The position numbers were made by a program, and so were the translations under genes. The notes under the pieces were generated by a model. That model was not told where the DNA came from, did not search any database, and saw only the letters and a list, made by a program, of their open reading frames with translations. From the NCBI GenBank assembly GCA_937966555.1, contig CALCLY010000017.1:178763-242762 (forward strand): a stretch of DNA of 64,000 bases, in the 5' to 3' direction. Of the stretch, positions 30,927 through 38,733 are shown in pieces; the stretch's first letter is position 1, and every line of letters starts with the position of its first letter. Origin of the DNA: CALCLY01 sp900552775. Its GTDB lineage: Bacteria; Bacillota; Clostridia; UMGS1883; UMGS1540.

Positions 30927-31108
30927 TTAATTGTTTTCAATAAATCTTTGCAAAACAGCTGCGATTTCAGCCCTTGCTGCATTATCTTTCGGTGCAAAGA
31001 TGTTATTGTCTTTACCCTGCATAATACTTTTTCCGCTACAGTATTCCACCGCCTCCGCGGCAAAGCCGTAATAAGAGGGTGTAGCAAATCGAAATTGTTT
31101 TGCCGCAC
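30927..31108 (-). pseudogene. C-terminal SLH-domain remnant
   Basis: The minus-strand frame ending at TAA 30927 reads YYGFAAEAVEYCSGKSIMQG then APKDNAARAEIAAVLQRF, the end of an S-layer homology domain (NAARAEIA corresponds to the ITRAEIA motif). There is no start codon or preceding domain. An overlapping longer frame here is not the coding one. Confidence 0.65.
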
Positions 31109-31115
31109 CCTCTTT
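31074..31115 (-). terminator. Stem-loop after the DUF4838 gene
   Basis: AAGAGGGTG (31074-31082) pairs with CACCCTCTT (31107-31115), 9 bp, directly after the stop at 31127. No T-run on the minus strand, so termination is uncertain. Confidence 0.4.
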
Positions 31116-31126
31116 TGGGGCTTCTC

Positions 31127-33049
31127 TCAGCCTATAAAATCATTGGTTTCCGCACTTATTGCCGGATTTATTTTTTCAAGCGTTCTTTCCAGTATTGTCT
31201 CAAACAAAAATAAATCAAGATACTTCGAATAAAAATCCTCATTTTCGGAAAGAAATGCTTTAAACTCATCAAAGCGCTTTATCATGCCGCTGTCATTACC
31301 GCAGGCAAGCTCGTAAAAAAATGAGGAGAGCTTAATGCATAAGTCGCAGTGGAAGCCCAAAAGCTTCCACGAAACAGTCTGACACCGTTCATCGGTTTTG
31401 ATATTATCATCGCAGACCGATTTAAATTCTTCCGCTGCTTTTTTTATTTCCTTCATGTTGTTTTGCATTCTTTTATCAACCGTATTATTGCCTTGAGCGA
31501 ATGACCCGAGCATATACTCTTTTGAAAACGCATTACTTATTTTATTTAAAAAGTCATAAGCCTTCCTCCAGTTTTTGCCGAAAGCATTTGAAAAATAATC
31601 GGCTGCTATTTCTTCAAATTCTACTTTTTCATCGCACATTGCTCTTGCCCACGCGTATATCGCAAAACCTGTCGGATAGGCGTTTCTCTGCGACTGATCC
31701 TCTATCATTCCGCAAAGTCGGTTCTTTTTCAGCCCTCTGACATCGTCAAATGCGCATCTTGCAAGCCAGATGCCTCCGAAATCAAAATATACAATTTTGT
31801 AAAAATGGTATTCATAGCAAAACACCTCACCCGAAAACTTTTCCCTCCATTTCCGGAGATATCCCAGGCAATCCTCCATGGTTTTCGGCAAAACGTTTTT
31901 GTTACGCTCGTATTTTTTTACGTTTGAAAGATTTGGCTTTACGCCGTAGCTGCTCAAATAATCCCTCGAAATCGGAGCAAAAAGAAGCATGAATCTGTCA
32001 GGATTTTCGATTTTGTTTTTTTCGGGCGCGAAAAACAAATCGGCATAGCAAACAAAAACAATCTTCATTTCAATATTATTCCTTGTAAACTCCGTATCGA
32101 TTTCATTCAAGACGCTCACATAAAGCTCCGAAGGCGAAAAATTCAGACAATTATCGCACTCGCAATGATTGTTGCTTCCGTCGGCAAGCCAAATATGAAG
32201 GTAGTTGACATTGTTGTGTCTCTTTGCATAATCAACAACATATTTTACAAATTTTTTTCTGCCATCTTCATTTGTCATACAAAAATTTGTATTTATGGCG
32301 CAATCATCATGAAACTGCTTTTTCCCGTTTATTTTAGCAAGATATTTTGCATTGTCAACAGATATTTCGCCCGAATCCGGGTTGATGCCGAAAACCAGCG
32401 TTGTCCAGCCGTGACCCATATCATGAAATGACAGCCCTCTTTTTACTATTTCGGCTTCGCAAAGTCTTTTCCATTGAATTGCCGTATCTTCCGAGATTTC
32501 TTCGCTTTTTTTGATGTTGTTTTTGGAATGGAGATACCATTTCAATAAATAACCGTAAGGCGAAAAGCATTCAAGCATATAAGAATTTAATCCGATTTTG
32601 GGCGCAAAATCAATTGCAGCAAGCAAGCTGTCAATCGATATTGCTCCTTCAATGCACTGACCTCTCACACCTGTCGGCATTTTCTTTATAAGCGAAACAT
32701 CCGAGATTTTGTCAAGCTTTGGAATATATTCCCCGTCAATTCCCGGAAAAAGCCACCTGCACCCTTCTGCCTTCAAATACTCATAAACCGACAAAAGAAC
32801 GCTTCCGGGATTATTGCCTGAAATCACGCCTTCAAAACCCTTTGTTTCAATATACAAAACGTCATCGCAATCCGAATAACTGCCAACTTGGGGCTCTATA
32901 TTCAAATCGCCGAATAAGCCTATTTTTATCTCTCCGGCTTTAAATCCGATATCGAAATTATTATCGGTAAACATCATTTTCAGGTATTTTCGAAGCTCGC
33001 TTGCCGCAAAAAATACAGTTTCATTATTTGTTTCAACACTTATTTTCAT
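31127..33049 (-). CDS. DUF4838 protein, probable glycan-associated enzyme
   Basis: Protein of 640 aa, start at MKISVETNNETV (33049), 7 nt after GGAGAG. The N-terminal ~115 residues resemble the GH20b-like alpha-beta domain that precedes catalytic barrels (AASELRKYLKMMF, GSVLLSVYEYLKAEGCRWLF). The DUF4838 region follows: LHIWLADGSNNHCECDNC, FVCYADLFFAPEK, MLLFAPISRDY, then CYEYHFYK and NRLCGMIEDQSQ. No signal peptide is seen, so it is cytoplasmic unlike the other proteins of this locus. DUF4838 proteins cluster with glycosaminoglycan and uronate lyases. Its start overlaps the operon's last giant gene by spacing of only 2 nt. Confidence 0.82.
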   Translation of the reverse strand: MKISVETNNETVFFAASELRKYLKMMFTDNNFDIGFKAGEIKIGLFGDLNIEPQVGSYSDCDDVLYIETKGFEGVISGNNPGSVLLSVYEYLKAEGCRWLFPGIDGEYIPKLDKISDVSLIKKMPTGVRGQCIEGAISIDSLLAAIDFAPKIGLNSYMLECFSPYGYLLKWYLHSKNNIKKSEEISEDTAIQWKRLCEAEIVKRGLSFHDMGHGWTTLVFGINPDSGEISVDNAKYLAKINGKKQFHDDCAINTNFCMTNEDGRKKFVKYVVDYAKRHNNVNYLHIWLADGSNNHCECDNCLNFSPSELYVSVLNEIDTEFTRNNIEMKIVFVCYADLFFAPEKNKIENPDRFMLLFAPISRDYLSSYGVKPNLSNVKKYERNKNVLPKTMEDCLGYLRKWREKFSGEVFCYEYHFYKIVYFDFGGIWLARCAFDDVRGLKKNRLCGMIEDQSQRNAYPTGFAIYAWARAMCDEKVEFEEIAADYFSNAFGKNWRKAYDFLNKISNAFSKEYMLGSFAQGNNTVDKRMQNNMKEIKKAAEEFKSVCDDNIKTDERCQTVSWKLLGFHCDLCIKLSSFFYELACGNDSGMIKRFDEFKAFLSENEDFYSKYLDLFLFETILERTLEKINPAISAETNDFIG

Positions 33050-33051
33050 TT

Positions 33052-36000
33052 TTACTCTCCATTTAGTTTTCTTTGATAGCTTGTTATTATCGGCGAAGCC
33101 TTGTCTGCATCGCTCCATATCATCGCTTTAATTGTTGTTGCCGAGTCGGGATAAGAAAGCGCCTTGATTATCTCCGAGGCTCCGCAAGAAATTATTTCAT
33201 CAAATATCTTGACGGAAAGCAGCCTGTCGGAATCATAACAAGCGACAAAAAGCTTGCCTTTTATTTTCTCGCCTTCCGAATTGTTTAAATTCAGCTTCAA
33301 CGTAAAGCGATTATTGTTTCCGAATGTGATTTCTCCTTTTTCAAGCCTTAATCCGCCGCCCTCAGTCACAAACAGGGCTACGGTTTTATTTTCACCGATA
33401 AAAACAGTCAATATATCTCCCTTCTTGATTTCATCGGGAAGCTCAATCACAACGGATTTATTTGAGCTTTTTTTAATTTTCGCCTTCGTCTTTTCATTTG
33501 AGTTTATGCTGCAATATACGTTTCCTTTTTCAATTTCCGCTTCTTCATTAATAAAATCAATTTGAAGAGTATCTGCGTTTGAAGGAATTTCATTAACTGT
33601 CTTTTGCCCCTCCGTCCGGCAGTAATATGTTATACTCTTTAAATTTTCATAATATGTTTTTGATATTTTAAAGTTATCAAGCGTAATATGCGCCCAATAG
33701 TTTTTCGTAAAATAATTTGCGGCGCTCCAGTACTGCGGAGCAAAAACAAACTGCGACAGATTATTGTACTCGTCTTTTTTCAGACAGACCTTTTTGTCCC
33801 AGTATTGGACTCCGTTTATCCAAAGCGAGCAGGTGTTATCGCTGACATTATATTCATATTTATAGTTATTCCATACACCGTTTTTCGCCTTAAAAGCCGT
33901 ATCGTATACATTGCAGCCAATTTCGGGAGTCATTTGACCTCCCGCAGCCAGAGGCAGCCCGTATATTCTTATGTTTGAGCCGTCGTTTTCGGACGCGGCA
34001 ATTTCCAAATCAAACTCTATATTTATTGTTCCGTCCGTAATCTCATCGGTCCAGCCATTAAGCTTAAAGCGGGCATTCGTATTTCCCGATATTCCGTACG
34101 GAATTATTCTTACGGCATAATCCCCGCTTTTGCCGCTTGCTCCGCGTACTCTCTGAAGATATACGTCCTCCCCCGTAAGCGTCCAGCCGTAGTTTTCGGA
34201 AAAGCTTTGAAGCAGAGCCGAATCAGCCGTTGCCTTATCAAACGCAACCGTTACGTTGTCAAAGGTCTGAACGTCCGTTGACAAGCCGCTGCCGATTGAA
34301 TCCGAAATTTTCATTACCGGCTTTTGCAGCACGCTTTCGGCACCCGTGATGTTAAACGTAATAAAATATTGATTGTCTGCATTTAAATTAATTTTGTCGC
34401 CGCTTTTTGCTCCCGAAAACATATCAAAAGACAAAATATTATTGTCAATTAATACATTTTCCGCCTTCTGCATGTCATTGCCGTTTACGGCGTAACTGAC
34501 GTTATCTGCGTTAACACCCGAGAGTTCTTTTCCGAATTCAACCAAAACCGAATCCGAATCCTCCGCTATATCTGAGACCGAATGCTTATAATTACCGTCG
34601 ACGGAGTATTTTATATCGTTTAAAATCACCGTATCCGTCTTATACAATTCAATATTGTCGAGAGACATATACGCAAAATAATTTTTTGTATAATAGCTTG
34701 CGGCGCTCCAGAACATCGGAGCGAATACCAATTTCGACAAGTCATTGTCGGAGGATTCACCTTCCGCCGCTTTGTTATCCCAATGCTGTGTCCCGTTTAT
34801 CCAAAGCGAGCAGGTGCTGTTATCAACATCATATTCGTATCTCATATGCGTCCATGTACTGTCCGCCATTGCATATCCGGTATCGTATATGGTGTTGCCG
34901 TTCTCTGTAATTATATCTCCACCGGCCGCAACGGGCAGCCCGAACATTCTTGGGTTTGTGCCGTTTTGAGCCGGCGCGCTCAGCTTCCAATCATAATCGA
35001 GAATGATTTTTCCGTTTGTTACTTTTTCAGTCCAGCCGTTAAGCTTTAGTCTGGCATTAGCGTTTCCTCCGTTGCCGTAAGGAATCACACTGACCGCGTA
35101 ATCGCCTTCTGCTCCGCTTGCTCCCTCGGTTCTTTGAAGATATACATCCTCCCCCGTAAGCGTCCAGCCAAAATCCTCGGAGAATTTTGATATAAGACTT
35201 TTGTCTTTTGTACGTTCGGTATATTCATCACCTATCGCGTTAAAACTTTCGTTTATTATCTTCGAATCGGCGTTAACGGGAAAATGTGTCTCAGCTTTTG
35301 CAAAAACATATCCCTTTACTTTAATATCCGTGAAAACAAAGCTTTCTCCGCCTGAATAAACAGAACGAGGTATTATTCTGAAATTTTTCAAATCCGAAAG
35401 CTCAATGTCTCCGCTTGTATACGATTCAACAAATCCGTTGCTGCCCGTAATAATAAGCTCGTACCTTTTCAGATCGTAATCTGCCGTTATCCTGACATTA
35501 TATTTTCGGTTAACGCCGTATTTCCCCCCTGCAGGCAGCTGCATACCGTACGGATAAAAAGCGGGTATAACCTTATATTTCCCATCGGAATCATATAATT
35601 CAAACGTAAGTCCTCCCGAAGCTGTCAGCGGCGTGACTTCAACATTTATTTCGGAAAATCCCTTTACGGGCTTTTGCAATGATTTTTCCATATATCCGTA
35701 ATCCGAAGTTCTCGCGTCAAGCGTTGTAAGCTTGAGCCCGACCGTTTTGTCAAGGGTTGTTTTTTCTGCCGAAAGATGCGTTTTCAGATATGCCGATATT
35801 CCGCAATCCGATATGCCGGAGGCAGTATCAGAATCTGTAAGCTTTGAAAAATCCGCGGTGAACACATCGTCCTTTTCGCAGTTTACACGATTTATATTTA
35901 TTGTGTCGGATACAATTTCAGAGCCGTAGGACGCTCTCAGGGTAAGCTTATTATCATTGTTAAATTTACTTTGCGCAATGAGATAGCTTATTTTTTGAGT

Positions 36001-38577
36001 ATATGCTCCGTCTTCCTTTGTAATATCCGCAATCTTGCTTCCCCCGATGTAAAGCCCCGCCTCGGAATATCCCTTATCGATGCTAATATCAACCTTTACA
36101 TTTTCTCCGACGCTTCTTGACGATGTAAACCTTGCTCCGTGTCCGCTAATATCGTCCGCCGTCCAATCGGAAATCGGCAGAGACGAAACTTCTTCATATT
36201 GAGAGTTTTCTTTTACCGGAAAAAATTTAGCCGTTATATATACGTTTCCTGACGCCGTGCCCGAAAGCGAAAGCTTTTTGTATTCTCCCCTGTCTATCTC
36301 ACCCGAAACATGATTATTTGAATCCAGCGGCTCTGCGTCCGCCGCGGTGAGAGTGAAGTTTAAAACATTTGACGCAAACTTTACCAAAACGCTTTTGCCG
36401 TTTTTTGAAAGAACAGCGCTTTTGCCGTCTTTTAAAATATTAATATCCGCCTTTGTATGAGCAAACCAATAAAAAGCGCTTTGCTCTTTAAAGCTCAGCT
36501 CATCGCGAACCGTCAGGGTCTGTCTGCCGTCTCCCAGCATGTAACCCCTTTTATATGAGTTTACGCCGTTATAAATTTCTGTTAAATTCAAAACAGAATA
36601 TGCGGAATTTCCGCCGGATTCCATTTTTTCAAAATACGCCTGCTTATCAAGGTTTTGTCCCGGGTCGCTCCGGGTCGGATTAACAACAAGACAATTGTTT
36701 CCCTCCGCACGTATGCGATATAATTTTTTCCGCGTTTCCAAAGAATAGTAACCCGAAATATTCTTGTCATCCGCGCCCAGGTCCTCCACCCAGCTTTCTC
36801 CGAGAGCATCGAAAACAAAGCTGCCTTTTTCAAACTGAGATTCGAGAGTTTTGTTCTTTCCGGAAACAAAACCGACATAGGAGGCGTCTTCATACCAGTT
36901 TTCTCTCATGGAACCGACATTTGCGCTCTCAAAGTATTTGTCTCGCGGAAGCGTTATTTCATTATCCCCCGATAAATCCACGGGATTTGACCATAAAATC
37001 TGCTTATAGTCCGACCTTCCGTATATTTTTTTTAGAAGAGTATAATTTCTCATAAGCTCATCGTCGTTTTTTAACAGCGCCATTTGAAAGCCCTGAGAAA
37101 GTGACGGATTTGCCTCGGTTTGATTTTCGGCAAAGGAGAAAATTTTTCCCGAGGATGATTTCAGATAAAACTCATAAAACGGGCTGTCGGATACTCCGCT
37201 GCAGCTTAAAAACCCATAATCGTTTCCGCATGAATTTATAAGAGCGCCGATACAGTACGTGGTTATATAATCGCACAAATACGACCAATATGTAAAGCTT
37301 TCAAAATAACCTCCGTCAGGGCTCAAATGAACCGCCTGAAACTCAAGCGTATGCATAGAATATTCAATAAGTCTTTGAACCTCCGATTTGAAAGTCCCGT
37401 CAACATCGTCTGCTATCGCAAGGCAAACGGAAAGTATGCCGCCTGCGCAAACTGCGCCCCAGTTTCCGCAGCTGTATCTGAATTCGGCGCCTTTATATGA
37501 TGACGGATTTTCATAAAATCCGAGACATATATCCAAATACTTAGACTTTATCTTTGACCTTGCCCATTGCTTTTCTGAATCGGAAAGATAGTTATGTAAA
37601 ACATCATATCCTATTGCAATTCCCGGAGCAAGTCTTCCCGAATCGAGAAAATGCTTTGAGGTATTCCAGTCGGGCCAGTTTAACGCATTTTGCATTTCTG
37701 CCCAGATTTTTTCGGCATATTTTTCTTCCCCGGTCAAAAGATAGGCAACCGCACATTTTTCAATCCTGTCCCGAACCTCATTGCAGGCGGAAAAAATTCT
37801 TATGCTGTCTTCAAATTTGTATTCAACCGTGCTTGTTTTTCCGACAACGACATCCGCATTTGAAACGGCGCCGCGGTATAAAGACATGCTTTTGTCGTCC
37901 GTTCTTATATTTTCTTTTATACGGTCGATTCTTTCGCTTGTCGCCCACAGATACGGATGACTTTTCCCGGATGCTTTCAAATCTTCAATAACCCTCTCTC
38001 CCGAAGGTCTTTCAAATTGCATATATCTGTAAACGATATCGGATTTTTCCATATCGTCAAGAGCTATTGAAGAATTTGAAAAATCAATCTGAGATTCGGA
38101 TACTATGTACATCCCCCTGTTATCGGCATACAAATTCAAGCAAAATATTTTTTTGCAGAAATCCGCAAACGGTACATAAACGGAGCCGTTTTTCATCTCG
38201 GGGCATGCTTCCAAAACGAAGTCGGTTCCGTTTTGCAATTTACAGCTTGCTTTACCGACCTCACATACCGCGCCGTTTGCGGAAATCGAGCTTCCCGATA
38301 CGTTTACTGTCTTGTTTATATATTGAAAAAGACTGACGGGAACCATAAAAACACCGTTTTCAACATAAGGCGAAATATTTTCGGAGGTGTAGGTTTTCTT
38401 GACGCCGGAAGTATAAAAAGCGTCCGTGCCTTCCATAAAAACAGAGCTGCTGCCGATTATTGTCATCGCATAAGAGCTTGTATCATAATTGTCAAAGACA
38501 GACTTTGCATCAACATGTAATTCAGCTGAATTTACAGCCATTAAAATAATTATTAAAACAGATATTATTTTCTTCAT
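33052..38577 (-). CDS. Giant surface heparinase II/III-like polysaccharide lyase with jelly-roll modules
   Basis: Protein of 1841 aa; start after GAGGTGTAAA. Signal peptide at 1-24 (IISVLIIILMAVNSAELHVDA). Residues ~75-165 are a copper-amine-oxidase-N-like stalk domain (VFMVPVSLFQYINKTVNV, GSVYVPFADFCKKIF). Residues ~195-800 form the lyase part: an alpha/alpha toroid (SDSEKQWARSKIKSKYLDI, CGNWGAVCAGGI, SPDGGYFESFTYW) and a beta-sheet domain of heparinase II/III type (GSFVFDALGESWVEDLG, KKLYRIRAEGNNCLVVN). Two jelly-roll modules lie at ~1150-1340 and ~1430-1620; one shares 452 identical bp with the next gene. No SLH or sortase signal, so anchoring may depend on the SLH proteins upstream. Substrate unknown, probably a uronic-acid polymer. 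Confidence 0.8.
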   Translation of the reverse strand: MKKIISVLIIILMAVNSAELHVDAKSVFDNYDTSSYAMTIIGSSSVFMEGTDAFYTSGVKKTYTSENISPYVENGVFMVPVSLFQYINKTVNVSGSSISANGAVCEVGKASCKLQNGTDFVLEACPEMKNGSVYVPFADFCKKIFCLNLYADNRGMYIVSESQIDFSNSSIALDDMEKSDIVYRYMQFERPSGERVIEDLKASGKSHPYLWATSERIDRIKENIRTDDKSMSLYRGAVSNADVVVGKTSTVEYKFEDSIRIFSACNEVRDRIEKCAVAYLLTGEEKYAEKIWAEMQNALNWPDWNTSKHFLDSGRLAPGIAIGYDVLHNYLSDSEKQWARSKIKSKYLDICLGFYENPSSYKGAEFRYSCGNWGAVCAGGILSVCLAIADDVDGTFKSEVQRLIEYSMHTLEFQAVHLSPDGGYFESFTYWSYLCDYITTYCIGALINSCGNDYGFLSCSGVSDSPFYEFYLKSSSGKIFSFAENQTEANPSLSQGFQMALLKNDDELMRNYTLLKKIYGRSDYKQILWSNPVDLSGDNEITLPRDKYFESANVGSMRENWYEDASYVGFVSGKNKTLESQFEKGSFVFDALGESWVEDLGADDKNISGYYSLETRKKLYRIRAEGNNCLVVNPTRSDPGQNLDKQAYFEKMESGGNSAYSVLNLTEIYNGVNSYKRGYMLGDGRQTLTVRDELSFKEQSAFYWFAHTKADINILKDGKSAVLSKNGKSVLVKFASNVLNFTLTAADAEPLDSNNHVSGEIDRGEYKKLSLSGTASGNVYITAKFFPVKENSQYEEVSSLPISDWTADDISGHGARFTSSRSVGENVKVDISIDKGYSEAGLYIGGSKIADITKEDGAYTQKISYLIAQSKFNNDNKLTLRASYGSEIVSDTININRVNCEKDDVFTADFSKLTDSDTASGISDCGISAYLKTHLSAEKTTLDKTVGLKLTTLDARTSDYGYMEKSLQKPVKGFSEINVEVTPLTASGGLTFELYDSDGKYKVIPAFYPYGMQLPAGGKYGVNRKYNVRITADYDLKRYELIITGSNGFVESYTSGDIELSDLKNFRIIPRSVYSGGESFVFTDIKVKGYVFAKAETHFPVNADSKIINESFNAIGDEYTERTKDKSLISKFSEDFGWTLTGEDVYLQRTEGASGAEGDYAVSVIPYGNGGNANARLKLNGWTEKVTNGKIILDYDWKLSAPAQNGTNPRMFGLPVAAGGDIITENGNTIYDTGYAMADSTWTHMRYEYDVDNSTCSLWINGTQHWDNKAAEGESSDNDLSKLVFAPMFWSAASYYTKNYFAYMSLDNIELYKTDTVILNDIKYSVDGNYKHSVSDIAEDSDSVLVEFGKELSGVNADNVSYAVNGNDMQKAENVLIDNNILSFDMFSGAKSGDKINLNADNQYFITFNITGAESVLQKPVMKISDSIGSGLSTDVQTFDNVTVAFDKATADSALLQSFSENYGWTLTGEDVYLQRVRGASGKSGDYAVRIIPYGISGNTNARFKLNGWTDEITDGTINIEFDLEIAASENDGSNIRIYGLPLAAGGQMTPEIGCNVYDTAFKAKNGVWNNYKYEYNVSDNTCSLWINGVQYWDKKVCLKKDEYNNLSQFVFAPQYWSAANYFTKNYWAHITLDNFKISKTYYENLKSITYYCRTEGQKTVNEIPSNADTLQIDFINEEAEIEKGNVYCSINSNEKTKAKIKKSSNKSVVIELPDEIKKGDILTVFIGENKTVALFVTEGGGLRLEKGEITFGNNNRFTLKLNLNNSEGEKIKGKLFVACYDSDRLLSVKIFDEIISCGASEIIKALSYPDSATTIKAMIWSDADKASPIITSYQRKLNGE
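34685..35136. repeat. 452-bp block identical to 39413-39864
   Basis: It encodes part of a jelly-roll module (from TEGASGAEGDYAV to YYTKN). The edges are sharp: at the right edge TTTGAAGATATAC diverges from TTTGCAGATAAAC. Confidence 0.85.
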
Positions 38578-38660
38578 TTTACACCTCTGTCAATTTACAG
38601 GTCTCAATTACCTTCTACACTTTCATATAACGCGTTTTAGAGTTTTGTTTTTAAAAGCCA

Positions 38661-38698
38661 AGCCTCAAAGCACGTTCCCTCCGGCGTGCTTTGAGGCT
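38661..38698. terminator. 14-bp perfect stem-loop between two surface genes
   Basis: AGCCTCAAAGCACG and CGTGCTTTGAGGCT close a 10-nt loop. On the minus strand it is followed by TGGCTTTTAAAAAC, a weak T-run; it may attenuate transcription before the 1841-aa gene. Confidence 0.6.
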
Positions 38699-38733
38699 GT
38701 CAGATGACAAGGCTTTTTCGCAATTTTTAAATA

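Noticed and set aside
30869..31108. 79-codon frame on the minus strand
   Set aside because: A different frame of the same stretch encodes the recognisable SLH end, and this frame has no ribosome site.
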